A stretch of 39,580 nt of DNA from DASXHZ01 sp036488085 (GTDB lineage: Bacteria > Acidobacteriota > Thermoanaerobaculia > Gp7-AA8): NCBI GenBank assembly GCA_036488085.1, contig DASXHZ010000054.1, forward strand, positions 1-39,580, in the 5' to 3' direction. The position numbers were made by a program, and so were the translations under genes. The notes beneath the pieces were generated by a model. That model was not told the DNA's origin. It made no database searches and saw nothing but the letters and a program-made list of their open reading frames with translations. This document shows positions 8,426-16,219 of this stretch, piece by piece (within the stretch, counting starts at the first letter, position 1; each line of letters begins with the position of its first letter).

Positions 8426-9772
8426 ATGCACTTCCACCAGTTCTACCTCGGCTGTCTCGCGCACGCGTCGTACCTCGTCGGCGACGGCGGCGAATGCGCG
8501 ATCGTCGATCCGCAGCGCGACGTCGATCAGTACGTCGAAGAGGCTGCGAAGCTCGGGATGGCGATTCGCTACATCGTCGAGACGCACCTGCATGCCGACT
8601 TCGTCAGCGGCCACGTCGAGCTCGCGAAACGCACCGGCGCGGAGATCGTCATGGGGGCACAGGCGGGAGCGACTTTCCCGCACCGGGCAGTCCACGACGG
8701 CGATGTGCTCCCGCTCGGAGGCGTATCGCTTCGGATCCTGGAGACGCCCGGCCACACGCCGGAGTCAATCTCGATCGTGGTCGTCGAGAACGGCGAGCCG
8801 AAGAAGGTGCTCACCGGCGATACGCTCTTCATCGGCGAAGTCGGCCGCCCCGATCTCGCGGGCGGACGCGGGTTCACCTCGGCCGAGATGGCGGCGATGC
8901 TCTACGACTCGCTGCACGACAAGCTGCTGAAACTCCCCGACGACGTGGAAGTCTGGCCCGCACACGGCGCAGGGTCGGCCTGCGGCAAGAACATCTCGAA
9001 GGAACGGTCGTCGACCATCGGCGTGCAGCGCCGGACGAACTACGCGCTCGCGCCGATGCCGCGCGACGAGTTCGTGAAGATGCTCACGACCGACATCGCC
9101 CCTCCGGCTCCCTACTTCGCCAAAGACGCCTCGATCAACCGTAACGGTGCGCGTCCGCTGACCGATGTGCATGCGCCGCATCTGACGCCGTCTGCGGCGG
9201 TCGCGTTCATCCAACAAGGAGCGATCGCGATCGACGTCCGCGATCCGCTCTACTTCGGCGCCTCGCACGTCCCGGCCTCGCTCAACATCGGCCTCGGTGG
9301 CCAGTTCGCGTCGTGGGCCGGGACGCTCCTGTCGTTCGACGAACGCCTGGTGGTGATCGCCGAGGATAACGAACGCGCGGACGAAGCTGTGATGCGGCTC
9401 GCGCGCGTGGGACTGGAGAACGTGATCGGCTGGATCGCATTCAGCGAATGGCCGTTCGAGACGCGAGCGCTGGCGCAGATCACGCCGTCGCAGTTGTCCG
9501 ACGAGCGGCAACAGCTCCAGGTGCTCGACGTCCGAGGCGCCGGCGAGTACGCGTCGGGCCACGTGCCGGGCGCGCAGTCAGTCCCGCTCAACGAACTGGA
9601 GAAACGGATCTCCGAGATCGAGGAGAACGCGCCGCTCGCCGTCATCTGCGCCGGCGGCTATCGCTCCTCGATCGCCGCGAGCCTCCTCGCCCGCGCCGGC
9701 CGCGCGTCGCTCGTCAACGTCATCGGCGGCACCGGCGCGTGGGTGCGCGACGGGTTCGACGTTGAGCGCTAG
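8426..9772 (+). CDS. Metallo-beta-lactamase/rhodanese fusion (persulfide dioxygenase-like)
   Basis: This 448-aa protein has three modules. Residues 1-250 are an MBL fold of the ETHE1 type with HLHAD (54-58), H63, GHTPES and the GDTLFIGEVGRPDL block; such enzymes use a single iron to oxidise glutathione persulfide to sulfite. Residues about 265-345 are a rhodanese-like domain without an active-site Cys (VVIAEDN). Residues about 360-448 are a second rhodanese with its catalytic Cys in ICAGGYRS (C408), expected to transfer sulfane sulfur. The family homology begins at the ATG at 8426, which fixes the start. The role is cytoplasmic sulfide or persulfide detoxification. Its TAG stop overlaps the convergent gene's stop within the palindrome CTAG. 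Confidence 0.92.
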   Translation: MHFHQFYLGCLAHASYLVGDGGECAIVDPQRDVDQYVEEAAKLGMAIRYIVETHLHADFVSGHVELAKRTGAEIVMGAQAGATFPHRAVHDGDVLPLGGVSLRILETPGHTPESISIVVVENGEPKKVLTGDTLFIGEVGRPDLAGGRGFTSAEMAAMLYDSLHDKLLKLPDDVEVWPAHGAGSACGKNISKERSSTIGVQRRTNYALAPMPRDEFVKMLTTDIAPPAPYFAKDASINRNGARPLTDVHAPHLTPSAAVAFIQQGAIAIDVRDPLYFGASHVPASLNIGLGGQFASWAGTLLSFDERLVVIAEDNERADEAVMRLARVGLENVIGWIAFSEWPFETRALAQITPSQLSDERQQLQVLDVRGAGEYASGHVPGAQSVPLNELEKRISEIEENAPLAVICAGGYRSSIAASLLARAGRASLVNVIGGTGAWVRDGFDVER

Positions 9773-10629
9773 GCACTAATCGCCTCCTGGCTCTTCCGGG
9801 CGGCGCTGCGCTCCATGAGGCTGAGTCGGGCCAGAATCTCGGCTTGTCCGCGAAGGAGCGCCTCGATCTCGATCTCTGCTTTCAGGTTCACCTTGTAGTC
9901 GTTCTCGGCGAGGAGCTTGTCCTTCATCGACTGCCGGTTCTGACTCATCATGATGATCGGCGCCTGGATCGCCGCGATCGTCGAGAGCGCGAGGTTCAGG
10001 AGGATGAATGGGTAAGGATCCCACGCGCGCTTCTCCCCTTGCCAGATGTTGATCGCCATCCAGAAAACCATGATGAAGCCGAAGATGCCGATGAACGGCC
10101 ACGAGCCGCCGAATTTCGCGACGCGATCCGCGATCCGTTGTCCGAACGTCAGCGCCTCTTCCGCCTCGGAGACGACGTCCCGCGACACGCGGCGCGACAT
10201 CAGCTCGTTCGTCTGCCGAAGCCGCTCCCCCATTTCCGCGATGATGCGCAGCGCGGCGGCCGGGTTCTTGTTGACGAAGTCGACCAGATCGTCGCGGTCG
10301 AGGCGGATCAGCTCCGAGTGCTTGAGCGCCGTCGCAGTCGCGGATCGTGGCGAGCCGTCGAACAGCGAGAGCTCGCCGAAATACTGGCCGTTGAAGAGCG
10401 TGGTGAGAACCACCCTCCCCGTCCCTTCGCCGTACCAGATCTCCACCGCCCCTTCTTCGACGATGAAGAGCGACGATCCCTCATCGCCCTGACGAAAGAC
10501 GTCGTCGCCCTCCTCGTACGTCGCTTCCTCGAGGTGGAGCGTGAGTGTGTCGATGTCCTCTTTCGTGAGCGACTCAAACAGCGCGATCTTCGACAGTAGC
10601 TCCCTGTGCCGGGGATCGATTTGTTGCAT
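9769..10629 (-). CDS. Cyclic-nucleotide-binding domain protein with DUF1003 membrane domain
   Basis: This 286-aa protein has an N-terminal cNMP-binding domain (about 10-130) with the phosphate-binding cassette FGELSLFDGSPRSATATA, where the Arg that contacts the cyclic phosphate is present. A DUF1003 domain follows (about 165-265) with two transmembrane helices (WPFIGIFGFIMVFWMAI; YPFILLNLALSTIAAIQAPII) and the typical QNRQSMKD segment. The C-terminus is helical. DUF1003 function is unknown. The ATG at 10629 was chosen because the domain begins right after it. It lies 19 bases downstream of the ClC gene and is the last gene of a MarR-ClC-cNMP operon, which suggests ligand-dependent control of ion transport. 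Confidence 0.88.
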   Translation of the reverse strand: MQQIDPRHRELLSKIALFESLTKEDIDTLTLHLEEATYEEGDDVFRQGDEGSSLFIVEEGAVEIWYGEGTGRVVLTTLFNGQYFGELSLFDGSPRSATATALKHSELIRLDRDDLVDFVNKNPAAALRIIAEMGERLRQTNELMSRRVSRDVVSEAEEALTFGQRIADRVAKFGGSWPFIGIFGFIMVFWMAINIWQGEKRAWDPYPFILLNLALSTIAAIQAPIIMMSQNRQSMKDKLLAENDYKVNLKAEIEIEALLRGQAEILARLSLMERSAARKSQEAISA

Positions 10630-10648
10630 GGAGCACAGGATACATGCG

Positions 10649-12439
10649 CTACACCTCTTCGCGTAGCCGCTTGGCGTGCGCGGAGATGAGATCACTGCGC
10701 GTCAGGATGCCGATGACGCGGTGCTGGTCCTCGCGGCTGACGACCGGGAGCCGTCCGACGTTCTCGCGCACCATGTGATCCGCCGCGTCGCGAAGCGAGT
10801 TGTCGAGGAAGACCACGGACGGCGACCGCTGTACCAGATCGCCGATGCGCGTCTGCGGCGGCTTGCCGAAATAGTCGCGACGCGTGATCACACCGATCAG
10901 ACGATCCGACGCATCGATCACCGGGAACCCCTGGTGCGTCTCCAGCGTCTCCTGCGCCTCGGCGATCGTCGCGTCGGCGCGGAGCGACTTCACCTCGCGC
11001 GAGCACGCATCCGCCACCTGCACGCGGTCGAGATAGTCGGCGTGATACTCCGCCGGGACGCGAACGCCGCGGCGCGCGAGCTTCTCGGTCATGATCGTGT
11101 TCCGCATCAGCAGGGCCGACACGAGATACCCCGCCGTACAGCCGGTGAGCAGCGGCAGCAGGCCGAGCGGCTGCAGCGTCGTCTCGAACGCGAAGACCAC
11201 CGAGGCGAGCAACGCGCGCGAGGCGCCGGCGAACATCGCCGCCATCCCGACGAGCGCGCAGATGCGCGGATCGACGCCGAAGTGCGGGAACTGCATCGCC
11301 GCCAGCTCGCCGAGAACCACCCCGGCACCGCCGCCGATCGTGAACAACGGCGCGAGCGTGCCGCCCGACGTGCCGCTGCCGAGCGCGATGCACCACGAGA
11401 TGAACTTCGCGATACAGAGAATCAGTACCGTCTCGCCGACCAGCTTCCCCGAGACGATCCCCTGGACGTTGTCGTAGCCGACGCCGAGCGTGCGCGGCGC
11501 GAAGATGCCGACCGCGCCGACCGCGAAGCCGCCGATTGCCGGCCACCACATCCAATGGATCGGCAACTTCTCGAACAGGTCCTCGATCCAGTAGACCGCG
11601 CGCGTCACGTACACCGCGAGCCATCCGACGATCGCGCCGATGACGGCATACGTCGCGAGCGCCTCGCCGCTCGGCCGCGCCAGCAGCGGCATCGCGAAGA
11701 TCGGCTCCGTGCCGACGTACAGCATGCGCACCGCCGTCGCCGCGGCGCTCGCGAGCGCCACCGGGATGATCGACCGCGGGCGGAACTCGAACAGGAGCAG
11801 CTCGATGGCGAGCAGCACCGCCGAGACCGGACTTCCGAACGTGGCCGCCATGCCGGCCGCCGCGCCGGCCGCGAGGAGCGTCTTCCGCTCCGACGCGTTC
11901 ATCTTCGTGATCTGGCCGACGAGCGAGCCCATCGCGCCGCCGGTCGCGATGATCGGTCCCTCGGCGCCGAACGGTCCGCCGGTGCCGATCGCGAACGCGG
12001 CGCTCAGCGGCTTGAGGAACGTCACGCGCGCCGGGATGCGGCTCTCGTTCAGGAGCACCTGCTCCATCGCCTCGGGGATCCCATGTCCGCGGATCGCCTT
12101 CGAGCCGTAGCGCGCCATGAAGCCGACGATCACGCCGCCGATCGGCGGGATGAAGAGCACGAGCCAGCCGAGGTGATTGCCCGCCGGCGACGTGAACCCG
12201 AACGAGGCGCGTCCGTAAAAGCTGACGTTCGTCACGAACGCGATGATCGCCATCAGCGCCTGCGCCACGAAACCGGTGACCAACGCCAGGGCGATGGACC
12301 ACGCGCAGACGATGAGGACACTCCTGTCGATGAGCGCTCGCTCGACAGGTACGCGGCTGTTTTCAAGGGATGGGGCGAGAGAAGGAGCGATCGGCACGCC
12401 TTCGGTGGTCGCGCCTCGCTCGATGTCGGATTGACTCAA
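10649..12439 (-). CDS. ClC-family chloride channel/antiporter with CBS pair
   Basis: This 596-aa protein has about ten or more membrane helices followed by two CBS domains (about 470-590: ADATIAEAQETL, VIGVITRRDYF, LRDAADHMV, VIGILTRSDL). Anion-pathway motifs are GHGIPE (118-123, family GSGIPE, so the coordinating Ser is His), GAEGP (158-162, with the gating Glu) and GTSGGTLAPLF. The CBS pair usually binds adenine nucleotides and regulates gating. It appears to start at TTG 12437-12439, overlapping the TGA of marR as TTGA, which implies translational coupling; no in-frame ATG precedes the first membrane helix. The function could be chloride, fluoride or other anion transport. The His for Ser change makes selectivity uncertain. 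Confidence 0.9.
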   Translation of the reverse strand: MSQSDIERGATTEGVPIAPSLAPSLENSRVPVERALIDRSVLIVCAWSIALALVTGFVAQALMAIIAFVTNVSFYGRASFGFTSPAGNHLGWLVLFIPPIGGVIVGFMARYGSKAIRGHGIPEAMEQVLLNESRIPARVTFLKPLSAAFAIGTGGPFGAEGPIIATGGAMGSLVGQITKMNASERKTLLAAGAAAGMAATFGSPVSAVLLAIELLLFEFRPRSIIPVALASAAATAVRMLYVGTEPIFAMPLLARPSGEALATYAVIGAIVGWLAVYVTRAVYWIEDLFEKLPIHWMWWPAIGGFAVGAVGIFAPRTLGVGYDNVQGIVSGKLVGETVLILCIAKFISWCIALGSGTSGGTLAPLFTIGGGAGVVLGELAAMQFPHFGVDPRICALVGMAAMFAGASRALLASVVFAFETTLQPLGLLPLLTGCTAGYLVSALLMRNTIMTEKLARRGVRVPAEYHADYLDRVQVADACSREVKSLRADATIAEAQETLETHQGFPVIDASDRLIGVITRRDYFGKPPQTRIGDLVQRSPSVVFLDNSLRDAADHMVRENVGRLPVVSREDQHRVIGILTRSDLISAHAKRLREEV

Positions 12440-12918
12440 CTCTTCTTCTTTCTCGATTTCGGCTTTTCGTCTTCGAACAGCATCGGCGCCTTCCCCTCGG
12501 CGCCAATGTCGTCGAGCAGAGTGTTGAACGTGTCCGCGAAGCGTTTCTGGTCCTTCGCCGTCATCCGCTCCATCGCCTGCACGATCTTCTCCTGCGCGAC
12601 CGCGGGGGCTCGCTGCACGACGCCGCGGCCGGAGCGCGTGAGCGAAAGCTCGAGCCGGCGGGCGTCTTCGCCTGCACGATCGCGCTGTACGAGACCGGCG
12701 TCCACGAGGCGCGCCACCACGACCGAGACGGAGCTCTGATCGGTGTGGGTCCGTTCAGCGAGCTCGCCGAGGGAAATCGCCGGCGTCTTGCCGAGCTCGT
12801 TCAGGACGAAGAGCTGGGCGGACGAGAGTCCGAGCTCCGTCTGGGCGGCGCGGTCGGCCACACGCAGATGGCGGACCAGACGCCGGATGGCGTCGAGAAC
12901 ACGTTGGCTGTCGGTCAT
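12436..12918 (-). CDS. MarR-family transcriptional regulator
   Basis: This 160-aa protein has the winged-helix MarR layout: an N-terminal dimer helix, a recognition-helix region LGELAERTHTDQSSVSVVVARLVDAG (about 50-77), and the wing ending RRLELSLTRSG. The C-terminal tail is lysine- and serine-rich (SRKKKS). It heads an apparent operon with the ClC and cNMP/DUF1003 genes, so it probably represses or tunes that operon in response to a small ligand. The ATG at 12916-12918 has no competing upstream start. A palindrome at 13052-13070 upstream is a candidate operator. Confidence 0.92.
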   Translation of the reverse strand: MTDSQRVLDAIRRLVRHLRVADRAAQTELGLSSAQLFVLNELGKTPAISLGELAERTHTDQSSVSVVVARLVDAGLVQRDRAGEDARRLELSLTRSGRGVVQRAPAVAQEKIVQAMERMTAKDQKRFADTFNTLLDDIGAEGKAPMLFEDEKPKSRKKKS

Positions 12919-13051
12919 ATCGGTCCCGGGGTCCGGAGCGGGAAACCCGGGCGGAGCAACGCGCGAGAGATGGTCAGATCAGTACGCGCTGCCCCAGTCC
13001 CCGGTCCGGAGAGGTTACATGGGCTCCCATTCGTAAGCAATACCAAAGTTT

Positions 13052-13070
13052 CGAAGATGTAGAATCTTCG
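13052..13070. promoter_or_regulatory. Palindrome CGAAGAT-n5-ATCTTCG, candidate operator
   Basis: Perfect 7-base arms (13052-13058 and 13064-13070) separated by GTAGA lie 22 bases upstream of the ATG at 13093 and 133 bases from the divergent marR start. The length and symmetry suit a MarR-type dimer. A transcribed hairpin cannot be excluded. Confidence 0.4.
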
Positions 13071-13092
13071 CATCCGGTAACCGAGATTCGCA

Positions 13093-13305
13093 ATGGGGCG
13101 TTATCTGCAAAAGATCTCTCTCCGGCCGTACAGCGATGCCGAGATCTGGACGGGGTGGGAGCTCGAGGGGCGGACCGACGAGATCGAAGGGTTGCTGCGT
13201 GCCGACGGCATGACGGACGAAGAGCTGTCAACCACCTACGGCGTCACGGAGTTCCAGACCATTCCCGCCGAGTATTTGGAACGCGAGCGAAGGCCGCGGC
13301 GATAA
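13093..13305 (+). CDS. Small hypothetical protein (70 aa)
   Basis: This is a charged, soluble protein with no membrane segment. It contains an acidic helix-like region (about 27-47: TDEIEGLLRADGMTDEEL) and a basic C-terminus (ERERRPRR). The ATG at 13093 is 9 bases before the methyltransferase start when measured from its stop at 13305, so both are probably translated from one mRNA. I do not recognise a family and assign no function. Confidence 0.6.
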   Translation: MGRYLQKISLRPYSDAEIWTGWELEGRTDEIEGLLRADGMTDEELSTTYGVTEFQTIPAEYLERERRPRR

Positions 13306-13314
13306 TTGCGCCAC

Positions 13315-13905
13315 ATGTCTAAACGTTACGACCGCGCCTATTTCGACAAGTGGTACCGCGACGAGCAGGTGAACTCGCCGGCCGAGGTGCGCCGGAAGGT
13401 GAACCTCGCGGTCGCGGCGGCGGAGTACTTCCTCCAGCGGCAAATCGGATCGGTGCTCGACATCGGCTGCGGCGAAGGGCAATGGCTGCCTCACCTGCGC
13501 ACTATGCGGCCCCGCCTCCGCTACCTCGGCCTCGACCCGAGCGCCTACGCCGTCCGGCAGTTCGGGAAGACGCGCAACATCCGGCGCGCCTCGTTCGGCG
13601 ACCTGCCGTCGCTGGAGCTCACGCAGAAGTTCGACCTGGTGATCTGCTCCGACGTCCTGCATTACGTCGACGATGCCGAGATCAAGCCGGGCATCCGCGA
13701 GATCGCGCGCGTCTGCGAAGGCATCGCGTTCCTCGAGGTCCTGACCAAAGAGGACGACATCATCGGCGACCTCGACGGCCTCATCTCCCGCCCCGCCGCC
13801 TGGTACCGCAACACCTTCAAACGCGCCGGCCTCCTCCACGTCGCCCCCTACCTCTGGCTCGGCACACCGCTGCAGCCCATCGCCTCCGCGCTGGAGAGCG
13901 TGTAG
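13315..13905 (+). CDS. Class I SAM-dependent methyltransferase
   Basis: This 196-aa protein shows motif I VLDIGCGEGQW, an acidic loop at the end of strand 2 (YLGLDPS), and motif IV-like FDLVICSDVLHYV. Those are the SAM-binding features of the class I Rossmann-like fold. The ATG at 13315 is preferred over the in-frame TTG at 13306 because it is a standard start and lies clear of the previous stop. The size is near the minimum for the fold. The substrate is unknown; the WYRNTFKRAGL segment near the C-terminus is typical of small stand-alone methyltransferases. It is co-directional with the small protein upstream. Confidence 0.88.
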   Translation: MSKRYDRAYFDKWYRDEQVNSPAEVRRKVNLAVAAAEYFLQRQIGSVLDIGCGEGQWLPHLRTMRPRLRYLGLDPSAYAVRQFGKTRNIRRASFGDLPSLELTQKFDLVICSDVLHYVDDAEIKPGIREIARVCEGIAFLEVLTKEDDIIGDLDGLISRPAAWYRNTFKRAGLLHVAPYLWLGTPLQPIASALESV

Positions 13906-14043
13906 CGCAAATTGAAGGTTCGCGCCCAATACACCCGCGAAGCGGCGTAAGGAACCTCTCTTGATTCACGATCCTGGTTCCCAGAGCTGACGCGCTGGGC
14001 TAACGGAATGTCGCCGCTCCGCGGCTAGAAGCGAAGCCGCTGG

Positions 14044-14187
14044 ATGAACGACGGCCACCGCGAGGTTATGAGTGGTATGCGCCGGCTGAAACCGAAACCT
14101 GTTCTCTTCGCATATGCGGTCGTGATCGCGGCCATCGCGGTGTCGTTCGGATGGCAGATGCTCCATGGCATCTGTCCCGTTCCCTAG
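14044..14187 (+). CDS. Candidate 47-aa single-helix membrane protein
   Basis: An ATG at 14044 opens 47 codons ending TAG at 14185-14187. A basic stretch (MRRLKPKP) is followed by one hydrophobic helix (VLFAYAVVIAAIAVSFGW) and a short tail (HGICPVP). This looks like a small inner-membrane protein. A hairpin (GCGGCT 14021-14026, AGCCGC 14035-14040) sits just before the ATG and no clear ribosome site is seen. Later Met codons at 14068 and 14077 could be the start. Apart from this ORF I see nothing in 13906-14204. Confidence 0.35.
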   Translation: MNDGHREVMSGMRRLKPKPVLFAYAVVIAAIAVSFGWQMLHGICPVP

Positions 14188-14204
14188 CCGCGGCGGCCGG
14201 TGGC

Positions 14205-14954
14205 TTATAGCGCAGGTTCGAATTTCCCTAGGGTCTGGCGGCATCGGCGGCTTAGGGGCAGCTCGGTGCCGTTACGGAGGATCACCCGTCCGCGGCCGAA
14301 AAGCGTCTGGATCTCCCGGATGCGATCGATCTGAACGAGCGCACCGCGGTGAATGCGCACGAACTTTCGGGAATCGAGCCGCGACTCGAAGGCACTCAGA
14401 GTTCCGCGATGCACGAATTTGTCGGTGCCGGCGTGAATACCGACGTAATTGCCGATCGACTCTACCCAGTCGATGTCGAGAGCCCGAATGAAGGTGAGAG
14501 TCTCGCCGCGGCGGACCAGAATGCGGTCGAGCGGCTGGCCCGAGCGCTCGGCCGCCATCGCGCGCATACCGGGGCGTTCGGTCGAGGCGTTGCCACCGAG
14601 AAGGCGGCGAATGCGGTCAAGGGTATGAGCGAAGCGGCGGTCCTCAACGGGCTTGAGCAGGTAGTCGAGGGCGTGGCGGTCGAACGCGTCGATGGCGTAG
14701 CGATCGAACGCCGTCACGAATACGGTCAGCGGCATGCGGTCGACACCGATCGCTTCGACCACTTCCAGACCGCTGATCTCCGGCATCTGCACGTCGAGGA
14801 AGACGACGTCGGGTTGGTGGCGTGTGATGCTTTCGACGGCACTGAAGCCGTCGGCGCAATCGCCGGCAACATGAAAGTCCTGCTCCGGTGCCAGCAGCTG
14901 CCGAATCCGCCTCCGCGCCAGAGGCTCGTCATCGACGATCAGCGCGTCGATCAT
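14205..14954 (-). CDS. LytTR-family response regulator
   Basis: This 249-aa protein has a receiver domain (1-120) with acidic pocket DDE (8-10), phospho-acceptor D54 in FLDVQMPE, T81 and K101. A LytTR DNA-binding domain follows (about 142-245: ILVRRGETLTFI, VESIGNYVGIH, RKFVRIHRGALVQIDRI, LPLSRR). LytTR proteins bind short direct repeats about two helical turns apart upstream of target genes. Its ATG lies inside the stop of the kinase gene (ATGA overlap), so kinase and regulator form one operon. Candidate binding sites are present at 16098-16157, upstream of the operon and of the divergent DUF5916 gene. Confidence 0.95.
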   Translation of the reverse strand: MIDALIVDDEPLARRRIRQLLAPEQDFHVAGDCADGFSAVESITRHQPDVVFLDVQMPEISGLEVVEAIGVDRMPLTVFVTAFDRYAIDAFDRHALDYLLKPVEDRRFAHTLDRIRRLLGGNASTERPGMRAMAAERSGQPLDRILVRRGETLTFIRALDIDWVESIGNYVGIHAGTDKFVHRGTLSAFESRLDSRKFVRIHRGALVQIDRIREIQTLFGRGRVILRNGTELPLSRRCRQTLGKFEPAL

Positions 14955-16033
14955 GCTGCCGCCTCCGCGTAACGCAGTGGAATGGCGATCGTGGCGATCA
15001 CGCCGCCACCCGCCCTGTTTCGCACGCGGAAACTCTGGTCCGGCCCGTACAACTGCTCGAGGCGTGACCGGCAGTTGCGAATCCCGATCCCCGACTCCGA
15101 GTGATCCGGCGGAAGGCCAGGGCCATCGTCGCCGACCTCGAGGCGAAGGCGATCGCCGGCGGCACTGACGCTCACGACCACCCGCCCTCCGTCACGCCGC
15201 GAGCTGACGGCGTGGCGGACGGCGTTCTCCACGAGGGGTTGCAGCAGCAGCCGTGGCAGCATGGCCCTTCGCGTCCCCGGGTCGATGGCCAGCTCGAAGC
15301 GGAAGCGCTCCGCCAGCCGGGCCTTCTCCACCTGCACGAAGTCGTCGAGCAACTCGAGCTCGCGGTCGAGCGTGATCTCAGGCGATCCATTCTCTTCGAG
15401 CAGCGCCCGGAGAAGATTCGACAGATGCAGCAGCATCCGGTTTGCCGCGGCGACGTCATCGTGCATCAGCGACGAGATCCCGTTGAGCGCATTGAAGAGA
15501 AAGTGCGGCTGCAATTGATTCTGCAACACCGCCAGCTGAGCCACCGCAAGCTGCCGGTCGCGCACCGCCGCCTCTTCCCGTTGATGCCGCTGCCGAAGCA
15601 GCGCTTCCCTGGCGATCACCGCCGCCGAATAGGTGATCAACCCGCCGAAGAAGGTTCTCGAGAAGGTCGCCACAAAGCCGTCCACGATCACCGGCAGAGC
15701 CCATTCGTGATGGATCAGCGTCTGGTCGAGCACCGCCCGCAAGGCAATCTGCGCGAGGGTGATGCCCACCGCCGCCCCGCCATGAATCAGAAGCGAGACC
15801 GCGTTCGCACGCAGTTTCACCGAGCGAATGACGCTGAGCGCCAGCGGCAGCACGAGCACCCAGGCCACCCAGTGCACCGCCGATTCTGCGAGCTCCTCCC
15901 CCCACGACGGATCGCCGCCGTGCAGCCGGTGAAAGAGCATGAGGTGAATGGCGTAGGTCAGCGTGGCGAAAACCAGCACCAACGCCGCCACCAGATGCGG
16001 CAGATGGTCCGCTCGATGTTCCTCCGCGCTCAT
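14951..16033 (-). CDS. LytS/YehU-type sensor histidine kinase
   Basis: This 360-aa protein has about four transmembrane helices in residues 15-140, with no large extracellular sensor. The His_kinase motif LQPHFLFNALN has phospho-acceptor H177. An HATPase domain follows (about 265-350) with N-box LVENAVRHA, G1 box GDDGPGL and GIGIRNCRSRL. This family phosphorylates LytTR response regulators, and the partner is the next gene (4-base overlap). The stimulus is unknown; membrane-embedded input suggests envelope state or a small hydrophobic signal. The gene is transcribed divergently from the DUF5916-like outer-membrane protein, a likely regulated target by position. Confidence 0.93.
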   Translation of the reverse strand: MSAEEHRADHLPHLVAALVLVFATLTYAIHLMLFHRLHGGDPSWGEELAESAVHWVAWVLVLPLALSVIRSVKLRANAVSLLIHGGAAVGITLAQIALRAVLDQTLIHHEWALPVIVDGFVATFSRTFFGGLITYSAAVIAREALLRQRHQREEAAVRDRQLAVAQLAVLQNQLQPHFLFNALNGISSLMHDDVAAANRMLLHLSNLLRALLEENGSPEITLDRELELLDDFVQVEKARLAERFRFELAIDPGTRRAMLPRLLLQPLVENAVRHAVSSRRDGGRVVVSVSAAGDRLRLEVGDDGPGLPPDHSESGIGIRNCRSRLEQLYGPDQSFRVRNRAGGGVIATIAIPLRYAEAAA

Positions 16034-16097
16034 CAGCCGTCACTATGCCGGAGGAAGCGATACCCGTCCACGAATGAGGGAGGAGCGGGCGCAGACA

Positions 16098-16157
16098 GGG
16101 ATGAACGGCGGCTGCGGCATGGCGGCGAATTCATCCCGCCATCCCACCACTCATCCC
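16098..16157. promoter_or_regulatory. TCATCCC repeats, candidate LytTR binding sites
   Basis: TCATCCC occurs at 16131-16137 and 16151-16157, 20 bases apart, with the inverse GGGATGA at 16098-16104. The first pair also forms an 8-base inverted repeat (GGGATGAA / TTCATCCC). Direct repeats about two turns apart are the usual LytTR target layout. They lie in the divergent interval between the kinase gene (start 16033) and the gene at 16220. Confidence 0.4.
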
Positions 16158-16219
16158 TCCCACGAACCACCGGTCACTCGGCGTGAGCGCGGCGGCGGTT
16201 GTCTCCGTAGTGTCGCGAA

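Noticed and set aside
10676..12739. Long open frame (687 codons) antisense to the ClC gene
   Set aside because: Arg/Asp/His-rich low-complexity translation with no family features; an artefact of GC-rich codons opposite a real gene. The same applies to 15101-16186 and 16997-18088.
13966..14244. 92-codon frame on the minus strand overlapping the LytTR gene start region
   Set aside because: Overlaps the LytTR gene's 3' end, no ribosome site, composition typical of a shadow frame.
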